From the NCBI RefSeq assembly GCF_032884065.1, contig NC_088863.1:43320310-43384309 (forward strand): DNA of 64,000 nucleotides, given 5' to 3'. The DNA comes from Artemia franciscana. Taxonomy: Eukaryota > Arthropoda > Branchiopoda > Anostraca > Artemiidae. This document shows, in pieces, positions 1-10,429 of this stretch (position 1 is the stretch's first letter; every line of letters starts with the position of its first letter). Both the position numbers and the translations under genes were made by a program. The notes beneath the pieces were generated by a model. The model had not been told where the DNA came from. It was given only the letters and a program-made list of their open reading frames with translations, and did no database searches.

Positions 1-1479
1 TTTTCCAGGGATAATTTCACAGTTTCTTTCATATTTTTTCCAATAGGCATTACAAGGTAATCTAATTTTTGAGAAAGGGGGACTTGAGCATTAGCTAAAG
101 ATAAAAAAGAATAGGGCCATTTGTCTTTTTAAAATTGAAAGCGCTACAACAGCAGTTTTTTCTACATTGAAAGAAAACCCAATGTCTTTATATTCATTGT
201 AAAGTTGATTTAACACGTTTTCACGTCTACTAAAAGTACGGCTTAGATTCAAAACGTCATCTGCAAAACTTATGAAAGACAGGTTAAATCCATGATGAAT
301 ACAACTAAAATTAACAGAATCTTGGGCATTTAAAACAGAGTTATTAAATAAAGAAGGTGAGGTGAGGCCACCTTGACGAACCCCTTTCAAAATATCAAAA
401 AGGGACGATCCCCCCTTTAACTTTTGCCTTAAGGTGATGGTACATATACAAAAGACACTTTACTATACAAAAATTTACCCCTCTTTTATACGCTTCAAGT
501 AAAACTTGGGAAAAAATGCAAGAGTCGAAAGCTCGAGCAACATCTAAAGCGCAAAGGATAATATGGGATATACTTCTTTCTGCATCATCAAGAACATTCA
601 TTAAAGCAAAAAGGACATGTTCCCGGCTAATACCTTTTTGGTAACCAAACTGTTGTGGTGGGCCATAACATTTAAAAATAATTTCATCCAAAATAACTGA
701 CTCAAATAATTTAAAAATAGTAGGCTACTAGAAACTGTTATAGGGTTCGAACGAATTACACACAGTAAAATCCTTTTTGCCTTTTTTTTCGGGATAGGGG
801 TATTTTGACCAACTATAAATTGATAAGGAACAACTCTGTTTTCAGTACAACTCTGTTTTCAGTACTGTTTTCAGTTTGAAAAAGTAGAGATAAATGATTA
901 AAAACAAAAGCACTTGCATAATCAAAATATCTGGCAGTAATTCCATCAACTCCCGCGGAATTTCTTTTCTTCAATTTTTTTTTTTTACAATAAAACGATA
1001 CATCAGTTGGGTTAATTATAAATGTCGAAGGTTCGTGTTTTTTTAGACAAGCACCTAGTTCTTTTTCAAATTTTGATTGAAGAGCAGGATCGGGAGAAGA
1101 AAACTCATGCTTATTATAATTTATTCACTACGGCTCAAGAATATTATTTGCACAAATGTGTTCACAATGGCGTTCAAATTTTTTCTAGAGCTTCGAAGGG
1201 TTCTCTGCAATTTTATGAGCGTTTTTCCCAAAGATCAGCCTTATATTTTCTTAACACTAGCAAAAAAACGTTTAGAACGTAGCAGCAAACCATTAATATT
1301 CCCAGACTTCGGCCTGTCGCAATCCTTCCGAAAATTCAGCCAAATTTTAGAAGCCTCGCACGCAGAAATAAGGGAAATATTTTTTGACCAACCCTGAACT
1401 TGATATTATTTCCTAAAATGCTTGCACGGGACAACGGAAGCTTCAGCATACTTTAATGCATGGTTAGTTTCTGCTAGAT

Positions 1480-1482
<3 letters not shown>
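1..1482 (-). mobile_element. LINE-A copy 1: decayed non-LTR retrotransposon, RT region
   Basis: Minus-strand non-LTR retrotransposon reverse transcriptase broken by frameshifts and stops. In element order there is a linker with LAETNHALKYAE and LNFRKDCDRPKSGN (about 1450-1290), then LKKRNSAGVDGITARYF (about 975-915), then the palm. Motif A is DVARAFDS, motif B is GVRQGGLTSPSLFN and motif C is FADDVLNLS, so the catalytic Asp pair is intact although the frame is not. The same linker and RT segments recur at 27208-29080, which fixes the family. The fragment runs off the left edge (its 3' end) and stops abruptly at a (TA)n tract on its 5' side, where a Penelope-like element abuts it. Clade not resolved; an APE-type LINE by comparison with copy 2. 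Confidence 0.85.

Positions 1483-1575
<93 letters not shown>
1483..1575. repeat. (TA)n microsatellite
   Basis: Uninterrupted TA dinucleotide tract of about 93 bp between the LINE-A fragment and the 3' end of the Penelope-like element. Apparent Tyr-Ile reading frames across it are artefacts. Confidence 0.98.
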
Positions 1576-1577
<2 letters not shown>

Positions 1578-2210
1578 TGAAAAGAGAAATCACCAATGCA
1601 ACAGCACAAACACAAAAAAAAAGAGACAGAAGGAGAAAAGGAAGACTGTTTTCCTAAATTAGTGATTAATATAGACCAGCACTTGAATGAGGCCTTAACC
1701 CTACTCATCCATACAATCACATAGGTCAAACAACATAGCCACACACAATCAACCATAAAGAATAATCCATGGACAGGCAGTCATGTCGTCAATAAGTATA
1801 AGTCGTCATTTACCAAACAATAGAAAAAATAATATAGACAAATAATTCAGAGGCAACACCCAACATAAGGGCTCATCAGGAGAATACACTGGCCTATATA
1901 GGGTTTCGCCACTCTAAATTCTCTACCCAGCACAGTGTTGTGGCTACCACAGAATATCCATGGCATCCCCGCGTCAGATATCACCCCCAAAATACATGCT
2001 TATGAAAGAAAAAAAACAGCAAATGTAAAACAACCAAATAAAACCAAAACAAGCTTATCCTGTTAATATATTCCTCCCTTTAGCAACAATAGGTAAACTA
2101 AATATTATAAATTTTACCAAATCACAAATATTAACACATTGCAAAAAACCTGACTGAACTAAACAATTATAGAATTCATCTTTACCATGTGGCTAATTTT
2201 TAAGAAAATC
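1576..2210 (-). repeat. Downstream (3') module of the Penelope-like element, repeat P
   Basis: Non-coding stretch between the RT fragment and the (TA)n tract. Its reverse complement is clearly related to 49440-49820 and, in part, to 49975-50105: all share the segments AAATGACGACTTTATACTT, GGTTGATTGTGT and GAAAACAGTCTTCCTTTTCT, and all end directly in (TA)n. It is therefore a dispersed repeat, most simply the 3' untranslated or LTR-like part of the element whose RT lies just upstream on the same strand. Confidence 0.7.
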
Positions 2211-2960
2211 CGCTCAATTAGAAACACAATTCAAAATAAATGGCGCTGCGACAACATTTCTCGAACCTCCGAAATTAGTTGAAATTAGTTGATATTTATT
2301 TAAAAGTTCGTTATAATGAAAACTAAATTTTTTAAATTGCCAAGTTAATTTATTTGCAGAAAAACCTCTTGATATCAATTTTTGGCTTAAGATTTTACAT
2401 CTATTTTTAAAATCAATATAATTCCTACAAATCCTTGCATAACGAAGTAACTGTGAGAAAAACGCTGAATATGTGATATTTGAGTGTATATTACTTTCAG
2501 GGAATGGGAAACTAATCACTTCAAAATCAAAATCATCCGTTTTATTATACATTTTAAAACTTAATTTATTATTATCACAAATATTGATATTTAAATCTAA
2601 GAAATGATCTTCATGACCAGCGCCATGACTAGGCTCAAGAATAAGCTCTGATGGATATATATTTTTAGAAATATCAATGAAATCCTTACAATTTAAGACC
2701 AAAATATCATCTAAATATTTTTTATTATTTTACAAAGCATGTTTTAAATTAATTGGATTATTCTTATCCATCATATATTTATATTCTAGTTGACTTAAAA
2801 ACAAGTCAGCTATAAATGGGCTGGCATCCCCCCCCATGGGAATTCCCACAATTTGCTTGTACAAATCACCCCTATATATTGTTTTTTACTCAAAGAGAAT
2901 TTCCTGATTTTACATCTCGCTTTTCTATCACATACTCTCTTTTGAATTCCAGAGGAAAAG
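2211..2960 (-). mobile_element. Penelope-like (or related) reverse transcriptase fragment
   Basis: Minus-strand RT C-terminal half. Reading from about 2880 downward, the frame gives YKQIVGIPMGGDASPFIADL, then LEYKYMMDK, one in-frame TAA, then KYLDDILVLNC (Y-x-DD catalytic motif), and continues to the stop at about 2214 through FLDLNI, FEVISFPFPESN and FFSQLLRYARIC. The GIPMG-x-P-F-A-DL and SQLxRYAR signatures are those of a group of Penelope-like or related endogenous RTs common in invertebrates. No GIY-YIG nuclease was recognised. The single stop and the missing N-terminal half make it dead. Assignment to Penelope-like elements comes from family memory and is less certain than the RT call. 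Confidence 0.75.
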
Positions 2961-3272
2961 TGCAATTTTTTCTCCTGAAATCCTTATTTTTGCCTCAGTC
3001 TACTGAAGTTGGCCCTCGTTGTCCTCATCCATAGAACGTCCCTGATAATAACGGTGATACCGTCATAAAATCTTTATTGAGAACTTTTCCTTATATAGAG
3101 ACGCATTTTGGAATCACAGAGGAATTCTTAACTGAAATTGACGCAGAGAACCCCCCCCCCTTTATTCGACATAAAAATAGAGTAAAAAAACTTTTTTTTT
3201 ACTCTCCCGAATTTTCAAGTCACTTACTACTTTTTGAATAATTCTTTAGTCTCATTAGGTGTATATTTTCAG
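2961..3272. other. Unassigned sequence upstream of the first visible PEX5 exon
   Basis: No exon, RNA gene or repeat was recognised here apart from homopolymer runs (C around 3150, T around 3190). It ends in the splice acceptor TATATTTTCAG of the PEX5 exon, so it belongs to a PEX5 intron. Confidence 0.5.
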
Positions 3273-3441
3273 AGAGTTATACGGTAGATTGCAGGACATG
3301 TACACAGAAGCCGCCCGATTAATGCTCAACAATGAAATAGATGCTGATGTACAAGAAGGCCTGGGAGTTCTACTGAATCTCACCTGTGAATATAAGAAAG
3401 CAGCAGATTGTTTTCGAGCTGCTTTGACTGTTAGACCTAAC
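3273..3441 (+). CDS. PEX5: PEX5 exon (first of four in window): peroxisomal PTS1 import receptor, TPR region
   Basis: Part of the cytosolic receptor that binds the C-terminal SKL-type signal of peroxisomal matrix proteins and delivers them to the PEX13/PEX14 docking complex. The exon reads [16 protein letters not shown], then [14 protein letters not shown] and [11 protein letters not shown]. This matches the helix before, and the whole of, the TPR that in animal PEX5 carries the motif DVQxGLGVLxNLxxEYxKAxDCFxxALxVRPN. Acceptor TATATTTTCAG, donor AAC|GTGAGT, ending in phase 0. The next exon, after a 14.8-kb intron, begins DARLWNRLG, exactly where the family continues. N-terminal and earlier TPR exons lie left of the window. 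The paralogue PEX5L is an alternative in vertebrates but unlikely here. Confidence 0.93.
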
Positions 3442-4203
3442 GTGAGTTATTAGAGAAATTATTTAATATTTGAGCGGCTTTGCCGTACATGTTGCTAAAG
3501 TATTTTAAAATAATACGAGGAAAGTAGGAGATGATACCTGTCTCAAATGTACAACATAAAAGAAAAAAAGGAAGAATGTTTTGTGTTTTCATGCCTGCAT
3601 TCAGTTAGGGCTAAGAGTTCTGCTGAATCTGGCCAACTCTTATTAAGGCGGTGATTAAGTGAACTGATGGAACTCGAAAATCCCATGTTAAATTGAAAAT
3701 TTATATTTAAAAAGTACTCAAGTATTGATTGGCGGAAGATGCCGCTTTTAATATCAGGCCATAGCTTCTTGAAGATGCTACAAAATGTTTGAAAGGATTT
3801 TGTTCTATTTCCTCTAATTGCTTAGAAATCTTAGAAAATGTCTAGGTCTTTTTCACAAGTGTACTCTATGAAGGATATTGCTTTTGGAACAAAATCGGTA
3901 CTATAATGAGCAGAAGACAATAACCTATAAGATGATTGGAACCATTTTTTGATGTATTTTCCTGTTTTCTAACAGTCCCCTAGAATATTTTCAGCTACCT
4001 GAAATTTTTACAAGTCGGTTGCTAGAAAGAATCTTTTCAGATCACCGATAATATCCTCAGAGACCAAAATGACAAGCTGGTATAATCAGCTGCTTGTTAA
4101 TAGAGGTTGAAATTTTCACAAATTATTTCAATGCAATGAAGTAACCTAGAAATGAGAAATAGCCAGGAGCCTTCAGTAAAGTTGTGCACACAAAGCCGAA
4201 ATC
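3442..4203. other. PEX5 intron, nothing recognised
   Basis: AT-rich intronic sequence without a recognisable exon or repeat. No terminal inverted repeat of the Mutator-like gene that starts at 4204 could be made out here. Confidence 0.5.
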
Positions 4204-4532
4204 ATGGGGAAAATTAAATCAAAGCGAGGTATGCATCTTAAAAGTGTTGCCACACATGGACAGCGCCTTTGTAAAAAGTATTTAGAGCTTGGTAGATGCA
4301 AATATCCAAAATACCTAATAATGCGGTACGCCGAAGAACTAGACAAGTCAAGAGATTTAGGTCAAGCGACACACCTTGAGATGGAGCAGAACCCCCTAGC
4401 TTCTTCCCCGTTGCCCTACCGGATCGTGACTGGTGGTAGAAACTTGGATTGCGACGAATTGAAGGATTGCCGACGGATTTTTGATCCTGCATTTTTCATG
4501 CGCGATCTGGAGATTAAAGTTTGGAAGCACAG
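4204..4532 (+). pseudogene. Mutator-like transposase/YqaJ gene, exon 1 (N-terminal part)
   Basis: Basic N-terminus starting MGKIKSKRGMHLKS and ending in the segment CRRIFDPAFFMRDLEIKVWK. In the arthropod Mutator-like transposase family a G/C-RRI-x-D-x-x-FF segment directly precedes a Cys-rich region, and that region is found at the start of the ORF at 5992. The exon ends AG|GTGAGC. Joining it to the acceptor TTTTTTTTAG at 5981-5991 keeps the frame and reads KHSCKDIKDVPNMMFEKEYL, so the intron is real or was real. Not part of PEX5, although it lies on the sense strand of a PEX5 intron. The start ATG was chosen as the first in frame; its upstream context is unremarkable. Confidence 0.75.
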
Positions 4533-5991
4533 GTGAGCTTTATTTTATACTCTATTTATTAAGCCGAATTCTTATGCGTTTTCATTTAAAATGTTTTTAA
4601 AAATCAAAGAAAGATTTTTCTTCTGGGTCTTGATAAAGTTTTCAAAGATTCAAAATTTATTATCAAAACTTATTATTATTTTCAAAGATTCAAAATTTAG
4701 TAATTATTTTAGAAAACTGAACCAATTATGCCTTAGACGATGCAGCATGTCAAGTTTAGATACAAATGTTCTAGCCCAAAAAGGAAGAGAGGGAGACGTT
4801 TTTTAGAGAAATGGTCAAATAATTATTTTATTAATTAGGTCAAATAAACCAGGACCAAGAGACTGTATTTGCAGGAAAGATAAGAAGTTTTTGTTTGATA
4901 TACCATAATATGTACTTAATAAGCAGAAGGAAGTAGATATACTGACGATTTACAACAGTAAAAACATTACAGAATAATAATAGTGAAAAACAACACTTTT
5001 ATTATAATGGTCGATTGTGACAAAATAACAAGAGCTAAGGGCTCATGTAGCACTTGTGACGAGGTCGGAAGAGCCAAGAGCTCATATGGCATGAGCTGTA
5101 GCAAAATTTTAAGAATCAACAGATCGCTTTAAAAGGAAAATCAGAGGCTTAATGCCGGTCAGGACTAAAAATAAGAGCTCTGAGTCACAAGGTCCTTCTA
5201 AATGTCAAAATCCATTAAGATCCGATCACCCACTCGTAAGATAAAAATACCTCAATTTTTCTATTTTTTCCAAATTAACAACCCGCAGCTCCCCCAAAGA
5301 CAACGGATCCGTTCCAATTATGTCAATCGTGTATCTATAACTTGTGCTTTTTCTTCCCATCAAGTTTCATCCCGATCTCTCCACTCTAAGCATTTTCCAA
5401 GATTTCTGGTTTCCCCGTCCAACTCCCTCCAGTGTCACTGGATCTGATCGGGATTTGAAACCTGTGTTCTAAACAATAAGATCCATCTAAATATCAAATT
5501 TCATTAAGATCTGATCAGCCGTTCGCTTATCACCTCCGAACTCCTTCCGTTTTTTTATTTTTTCGTTTTTGAGTAATTTTTTTGAAGCTTGTGTCCTCCA
5601 ATTTTCACTCGTTATGAATAACATCTAAAAATTTCGCAGTGGAGCGGCATCGACGACTTCGTGTCATTGCTTATAGTTTTTTATTTGTGAATCCTTTTCG
5701 TTTTTGGGATTAACGACACTTGTGATAACAAAGGTCCTTGCGCCGGTGGCGTATTTCCACTATTCAGCAATTTGAAATGTCGAACAAAACGAAGAAATGT
5801 TTATCGAACGATGGATCGGTTTCGAAGCATGACGACCCAGGGCCTTTACGATTCCGGGACATTTGTTTAAATCCCCGCCCCCGAAAATAAGATCCTGGGA
5901 AAGGGTCTATATGTTGGCAAGTTCTTCAGTCTAAAACTTTTGGGAAAGTCTCATTCATTATATTTTATTAAATATATATATTTTTTTTTAG
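4533..5991 (+). other. Intron of the Mutator/YqaJ gene
   Basis: GT-AG intron of about 1.46 kb with a T-rich acceptor. It holds an inverted copy of the satellite unit found as an array at 15250-16940. No coding segment was recognised. Whether it is spliced depends on the exon junction argument given for the flanking exons. Confidence 0.65.
5030..5660 (-). repeat. Inverted copy of satellite S
   Basis: Reverse complement of units in the 15250-16940 array: shared pieces include GAGCTCATATGG, CTTGTGACGAGG, ATTAAGATCCGATCA and CATCAAGTTTCATCCCGATC. About two units are present here. It sits wholly inside the intron of the Mutator/YqaJ gene. Confidence 0.8.
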
Positions 5992-8138
5992 TTGCAAAGA
6001 CATCAAGGACGTCCCAAATATGATGTTTGAAAAAGAATATCTGCAAGGACTCCGAAGTAGATTTGTATTCAGATGTGAATCCTGCAAAGAGGAGGAGTCA
6101 GTATTTACCGAAGCTCCTCCATCACGAAAAAAAGATAAAAATGCACCGCAAGCAGAAAAAACTCCTTGCCGAATATTTATTACAAAATGGAAAAGCAGAA
6201 AGAGAGGCAGCTTTGAGAGCTGGAGAAGGGTTCGACCACGAGGGTCTTGTGCAGACAACTGTAATTGTTGATGGAAGTTGGTGCACGCGAAGCTACGGGA
6301 CTCGTTACAGAGCTTTATCTGGATGTGGTGTGGTGATTGGATACTACTCTAAGAAGCTGCTCCATATTGGCGTTCGAAACAAGTTTTGTGCTATGTGCTT
6401 TCGTTACAGAAATTCGGAAAAACCCCATCACAAGTGTTTTTTGAACTGGGATGGACCATCAACAGGAATGGAAGCGGACATAATAGTAGAGGCATTTCGC
6501 TTAGCCCCAACAATGCACAAATTAAAATATAAGAGGTTCATTGCTGATGGCGACTCCAACTTGTATAATGAGTTGATCGCTAAGGTTCCATACGGACGGA
6601 TGATTGAGAAAGTGGAATGCGTAAATCATGCCTGGAAATGCCTTACATCGCGATTGTATAACAAAAGGAAGACTGGTCGCCAAGAATGCTCAAAAAGGCT
6701 AACTCCAATAATGATTAAAAAGCTAAGTGGGTACGCCCGGGCAGCGATCATCCGAATTAGCCAAGAAGGCAAAGGCGCAAAAGAATTAATAGAGGCTCTT
6801 AATGCCATTCCTCACCATTTCTACAGTGGTGATCACACAAAATGCCCTGGGCTCTGTAAAGACTCAGGTAGCAAAGTGCCTCTTACGGATTGTCCCTCTA
6901 TGATATTCCTCTGCCATGTTCTACAAGCATTTGAAACTCTAACAAGAAGAGCGCGACTACTGATTGGGAATAATACAAGCAACTTAGCTGAGTAATTTAT
7001 GAGTATAGTTGCAAAATTAATAGGAGGGAAGCAATTCCTCGTGACTCAAAATGGTCGATATAATTCTCGAGTAGCAGCTGCTGGTGTTAAATATAGTAAA
7101 GGAGAGCTAGGAAGGCTTCATATATATAGAAAAATCACAGAAAGGATACCACCTCGAGCGATGACAAAACTTTCAATGAGAAAATCTAGGCTAAGAGCTC
7201 TAAAGAAGAGGGCTCGAAAGTCAATGACTTGTCGCAATGAAATACTGAAGCAGAAGAAAGTAAATGAACCTGATGGGAAGTATGGGCCAAACGCAACAAC
7301 TCCTGATCTTGCAGCTGTTGACTTTAAAATAATGAAGAGTGCCTTTTTACAACGGCTAGAGTGCAGCACTGAACAAATTCAAGAAATAGAAGCTGCGACT
7401 CGCCTACAAGGAGAAGACGACGGAAGCTGGTCAGCAGTACGCAGGGACAGAATAACGGCTTCATGGGCCGGAACTATAGCCAAGCGAAGGACGAAGATTG
7501 TAACCCCCTTGGTGCAAAAACTTCTTTATGCGCCATCAAAAGTGACTAAAGCAAAGATTTACGGGCATACATTTGAACCAGTAGCTGCAAAAAAGTTTGA
7601 AGAATCGACCAGATTTAAAGTGGAGCGATGCGGTTTTTTTGTGCACTATGAGCATGGCTTCATTGGTGCCAGTCCAGATTACTTAGTAATTATGCCGTGC
7701 GGAAAAAGAGCACTTTTGGAAATAAAGTGTCCAGAAACTGCGAAAAACATGGAGATAGGCGAGTGGATAAAGAACCGAAAAGAGGCTAAGGCGGACTGTT
7801 GCATGGAAGTTGGAAAGAATGGACTGGTCAACCTCAAACGAGGCCACGACTACTTTTACCAAGTACAATGTCAGCTTGAATGTGCTCAGCTAGATACTTG
7901 CTTTTTCATGATTTTTACCCAGAAAGACTTCTACATTGAAAAGATAGACCGCGATCCAGACTTTTGGACCGAAAAGATTTTTCCCAAGCTAAAAGGATTC
8001 TTCATGGATGCTTTGATCCCAGAGTTCCACGGGGGCTTCCAATACGAGAGCCGTACTTATAAGATTAATGGTCTAGTACCGGTAACAAGAAAATTCATTT
8101 TCCTGACATTCTATCCTTCTTTGTATTTATATACTTAA
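5992..8138 (+). pseudogene. Mutator-like transposase fused to YqaJ-type nuclease, exon 2, broken
   Basis: First frame (5992 to about 6110): Cys-rich GLRSRFVFRCESCKEEES. A shift by one frame follows, and the protein continues from about 6110 to 8138. The DDE-transposase part shows VIVDGSW, YRALSGCGVVIGY, VRNKFCAMC, GMEADIIVEAF, FIADGDSNLY and GDHTKCPGLC. An in-frame TAA at 6993-6995 falls between SNLAE and FMSIVAKLIGGKQF, a continuous block in relatives. From about residue 125 after that stop comes a lambda-exonuclease/YqaJ fold: RITAS, YGHTFEP, GASPDYLV, LLEIKCP (E-x-K) and YFYQVQCQL, a complete nuclease active-site set. From memory of the family, roughly 60 residues between the Cys-rich and DDE parts are missing. 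One frameshift, one stop and one deletion argue for a recent pseudogene. An AATAAA lies at about 8154-8159. Confidence 0.85.
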
Positions 8139-8194
8139 TTTTATTATAATTTGAAATAAAATACCTTTGTTTATATTGCTTGTCCTTCAACTTT

Positions 8195-9485
8195 ATCAAA
8201 CAGTTCGTGGTAACGAACTGTAGTAAAGAGCGACCCGGCTTAATAGTAACCAAAACTCTAAAAAATGGAATTTTGATACCAATAGCTACATCAAAAGAAT
8301 TGCATTTTCATGCTGATTTCAAATATATAAGCTTCATCAAGTTTCGTCTTACCCATCAAAAGTTACGAGCCTGAGAAAACTTGCTTTATTTTAGAAAATA
8401 GGGGGAAACAACCCCTAAAAGTCATAGAATCCTACTGTAGAAGTTCCAAGCTCCTATCTACAAAAATGTGGAATTTTGTATTTTTTGTCAGAAGGCAGAT
8501 CACAGATGCGTATTTGTTTATTTTTTTTTTCAGGGGTGATCGTATCGACTTAGTGGTCCTAAAATGTTGCAAAAGGGCTCATTCTAACGGAAATGAAAAG
8601 TTCTAGTGCCCTTTTTCAGTGACAAAAAAAATCGGAGGGCACCTAGGACCCCGTCCCACGCTAATTATTTTCCCAAAGTCACCGGATCAAAGTTCTGAGA
8701 TAGCCATTTTATTCAGCGTAGTCGAAGATCTTTATAACTATGTCTTTTGGGACGACTTACTCCCCCACAGTCCCCGTGGGAGGGGCTACAAGTTACAAAT
8801 ACTGACCAGTGATTACATATAGTAATGATTATTGGGAAGTGTACAGGCGTTTTCAGGGGCGTTTTCATTTGGTTGGGGGCAGGGGTTGAGAAGAGAGGGG
8901 TATGCTGGGGGAACTATTCCTGGAGGAATTTGTCATGGGGAAGAAAATTTCCATGAAGGGAGCGCAAGATTTTCTAGTATTATTTAAAAAAACAATGAAA
9001 AAATAAATATGACAAAGTTTTTTCAACTGAAAGTAAGGAGCAGCATTAAAACTTAAAAGGAACAGAAATTATTACGCATATGAGGGGCTTACCTCCTCCT
9101 AATACCTCGCTCTTTACGCTTAAGTGTTTTTATAAATTTCAATTATTTATTCTACGGCTTTTGTGATTCAGGGGTCATTCTTATGAAATCGGGACAAAAT
9201 TTAAGCTTTAGCGTGGAGAGCAAGGTACTGACGAGGGGGTGAACCCCCTCATATATGTAATAAAAATATGAGAATACAGAAGTTCCTTACTTAAGCTAAT
9301 TTGTAAGTTACGTATATATTTAACTAATAAAATTTATTTTTACTAATAAAAAAATTCTTAAAAAATAAAAAGTTCTAGTTGCCTTTATAGGTAACCAAAT
9401 AATCGGAGGGCAACTAGACTTCCTTCCCCGCTCCTTTTTTTCTCAAAATCATTCGATCAAAACTATAAGAAAGCCATTTAGTCAA
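8195..9485 (+). repeat. Repeat R1 copy a (3'-truncated)
   Basis: Begins with the 20-nt hairpin CAGTTCGTGGTAACGAACTG at 8201-8220 (8-bp stem, GGTA loop), about 60 bp after the stop codon of the Mutator/YqaJ gene. It then runs through the characteristic R1 modules (CGGAGGGCACCTAGG at 8634, CCCGTGGGAGGGGCT at 8777, GAGGGGCTTACCTCCTCC, CGGAGGGCAACTAG) and is lost after GCCATTTAG at about 9481. The last inverted-repeat module is absent. Confidence 0.85.
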
Positions 9486-10375
9486 GCTTTGCAAGACGCA
9501 GCCAAATATATTAATATTTGTCGGCTGAAGTATCTCACCAAAGGAAGCTGTCAATCAAAACCTTTCACAAGACTTGATAATTGGTGCTATTTGAAGTTTT
9601 GACAATCGGCGGTCTCTAGAGAATTAAAAGACGAAAGGCTACCCTAACTTCAATTTTGAAGCTCGATGTTTTCAAGTTCACTTAATCACGGCCTTAAGAA
9701 ACATACTGCGTTATTTTACTTCAAATTCTGTGAAAATAAGAAGGCAACTGGTCATTTTTGTGCTGCTCTGACTTATATACCTGAGCCCTGTTCCATTCAA
9801 CAATGTTCTATCCTTTGCAACATCGATATTGTAGACAGTTTTATTGCACTAGTTTGGTCGACGGAGAAACACATAGTGAGCATCTGTTTTGGCGAGATTA
9901 CAAGCAACATGTATCGTAGTGTTATTTTATTCAGTTTTGTAGAAGTTCATGGGGTAGAAGGATGGTCGTTGTTTATTCATCTCTGTATAAAATAGAGGGA
10001 GTGTATTTTTTTATTGTGTGATTTTGATGTAGTGGTAATAACTGTTTCAAAATATTTATATTTTTAAAATATTTAGGAATTTAAAAGTGTTTCTTTAGTT
10101 TTAAGGTTCAGCAAAATATTCCTACTGCTCTGACTTAAAATACCGACTTTCTCCATTCCAATCTTAGATTGTCTGCTAAGTGTAGTGTTCCTCTCTCGAC
10201 AAAAAAAGCTTTTTCTTTGAGCAAAAGACGGCATTTACTTTGGTATATTGTCATTACATACAAGTCGGATGTCTGAATTCGAAATCATTCCAAGTCGATT
10301 GCACATGTTCTCTGATTTGTCGCACGAGGCTCTAACCATTGGAGCCTGAATATAATATTATCTCTTCAAGGGATT

Positions 10376-10376
<1 letters not shown>
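9486..10376. other. PEX5 intron, unassigned
   Basis: Contains a 109-codon open frame (9666-9995) that resembles no family I know and lacks splice or composition support; I treat it as chance. No other structure was seen. Confidence 0.5.

Positions 10377-10429
<53 letters not shown>

Noticed and set aside
1022..1397. Two overlapping plus-strand frames
   Set aside because: Antisense shadow of the LINE-A linker, whose minus-strand reading matches copy 2.
2816..3034. 72-codon plus-strand frame as an upstream PEX5 exon
   Set aside because: Its first part is antisense to the Penelope-like RT and the rest does not resemble PEX5.
8201..8220. Hairpin as a transcription terminator
   Set aside because: It recurs at the edge of every R1 copy in both orientations and is a repeat terminus, not gene-linked.
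9666..9995. 109-codon plus-strand frame in a PEX5 intron
   Set aside because: No recognisable domain, no splice or repeat context; compatible with chance.
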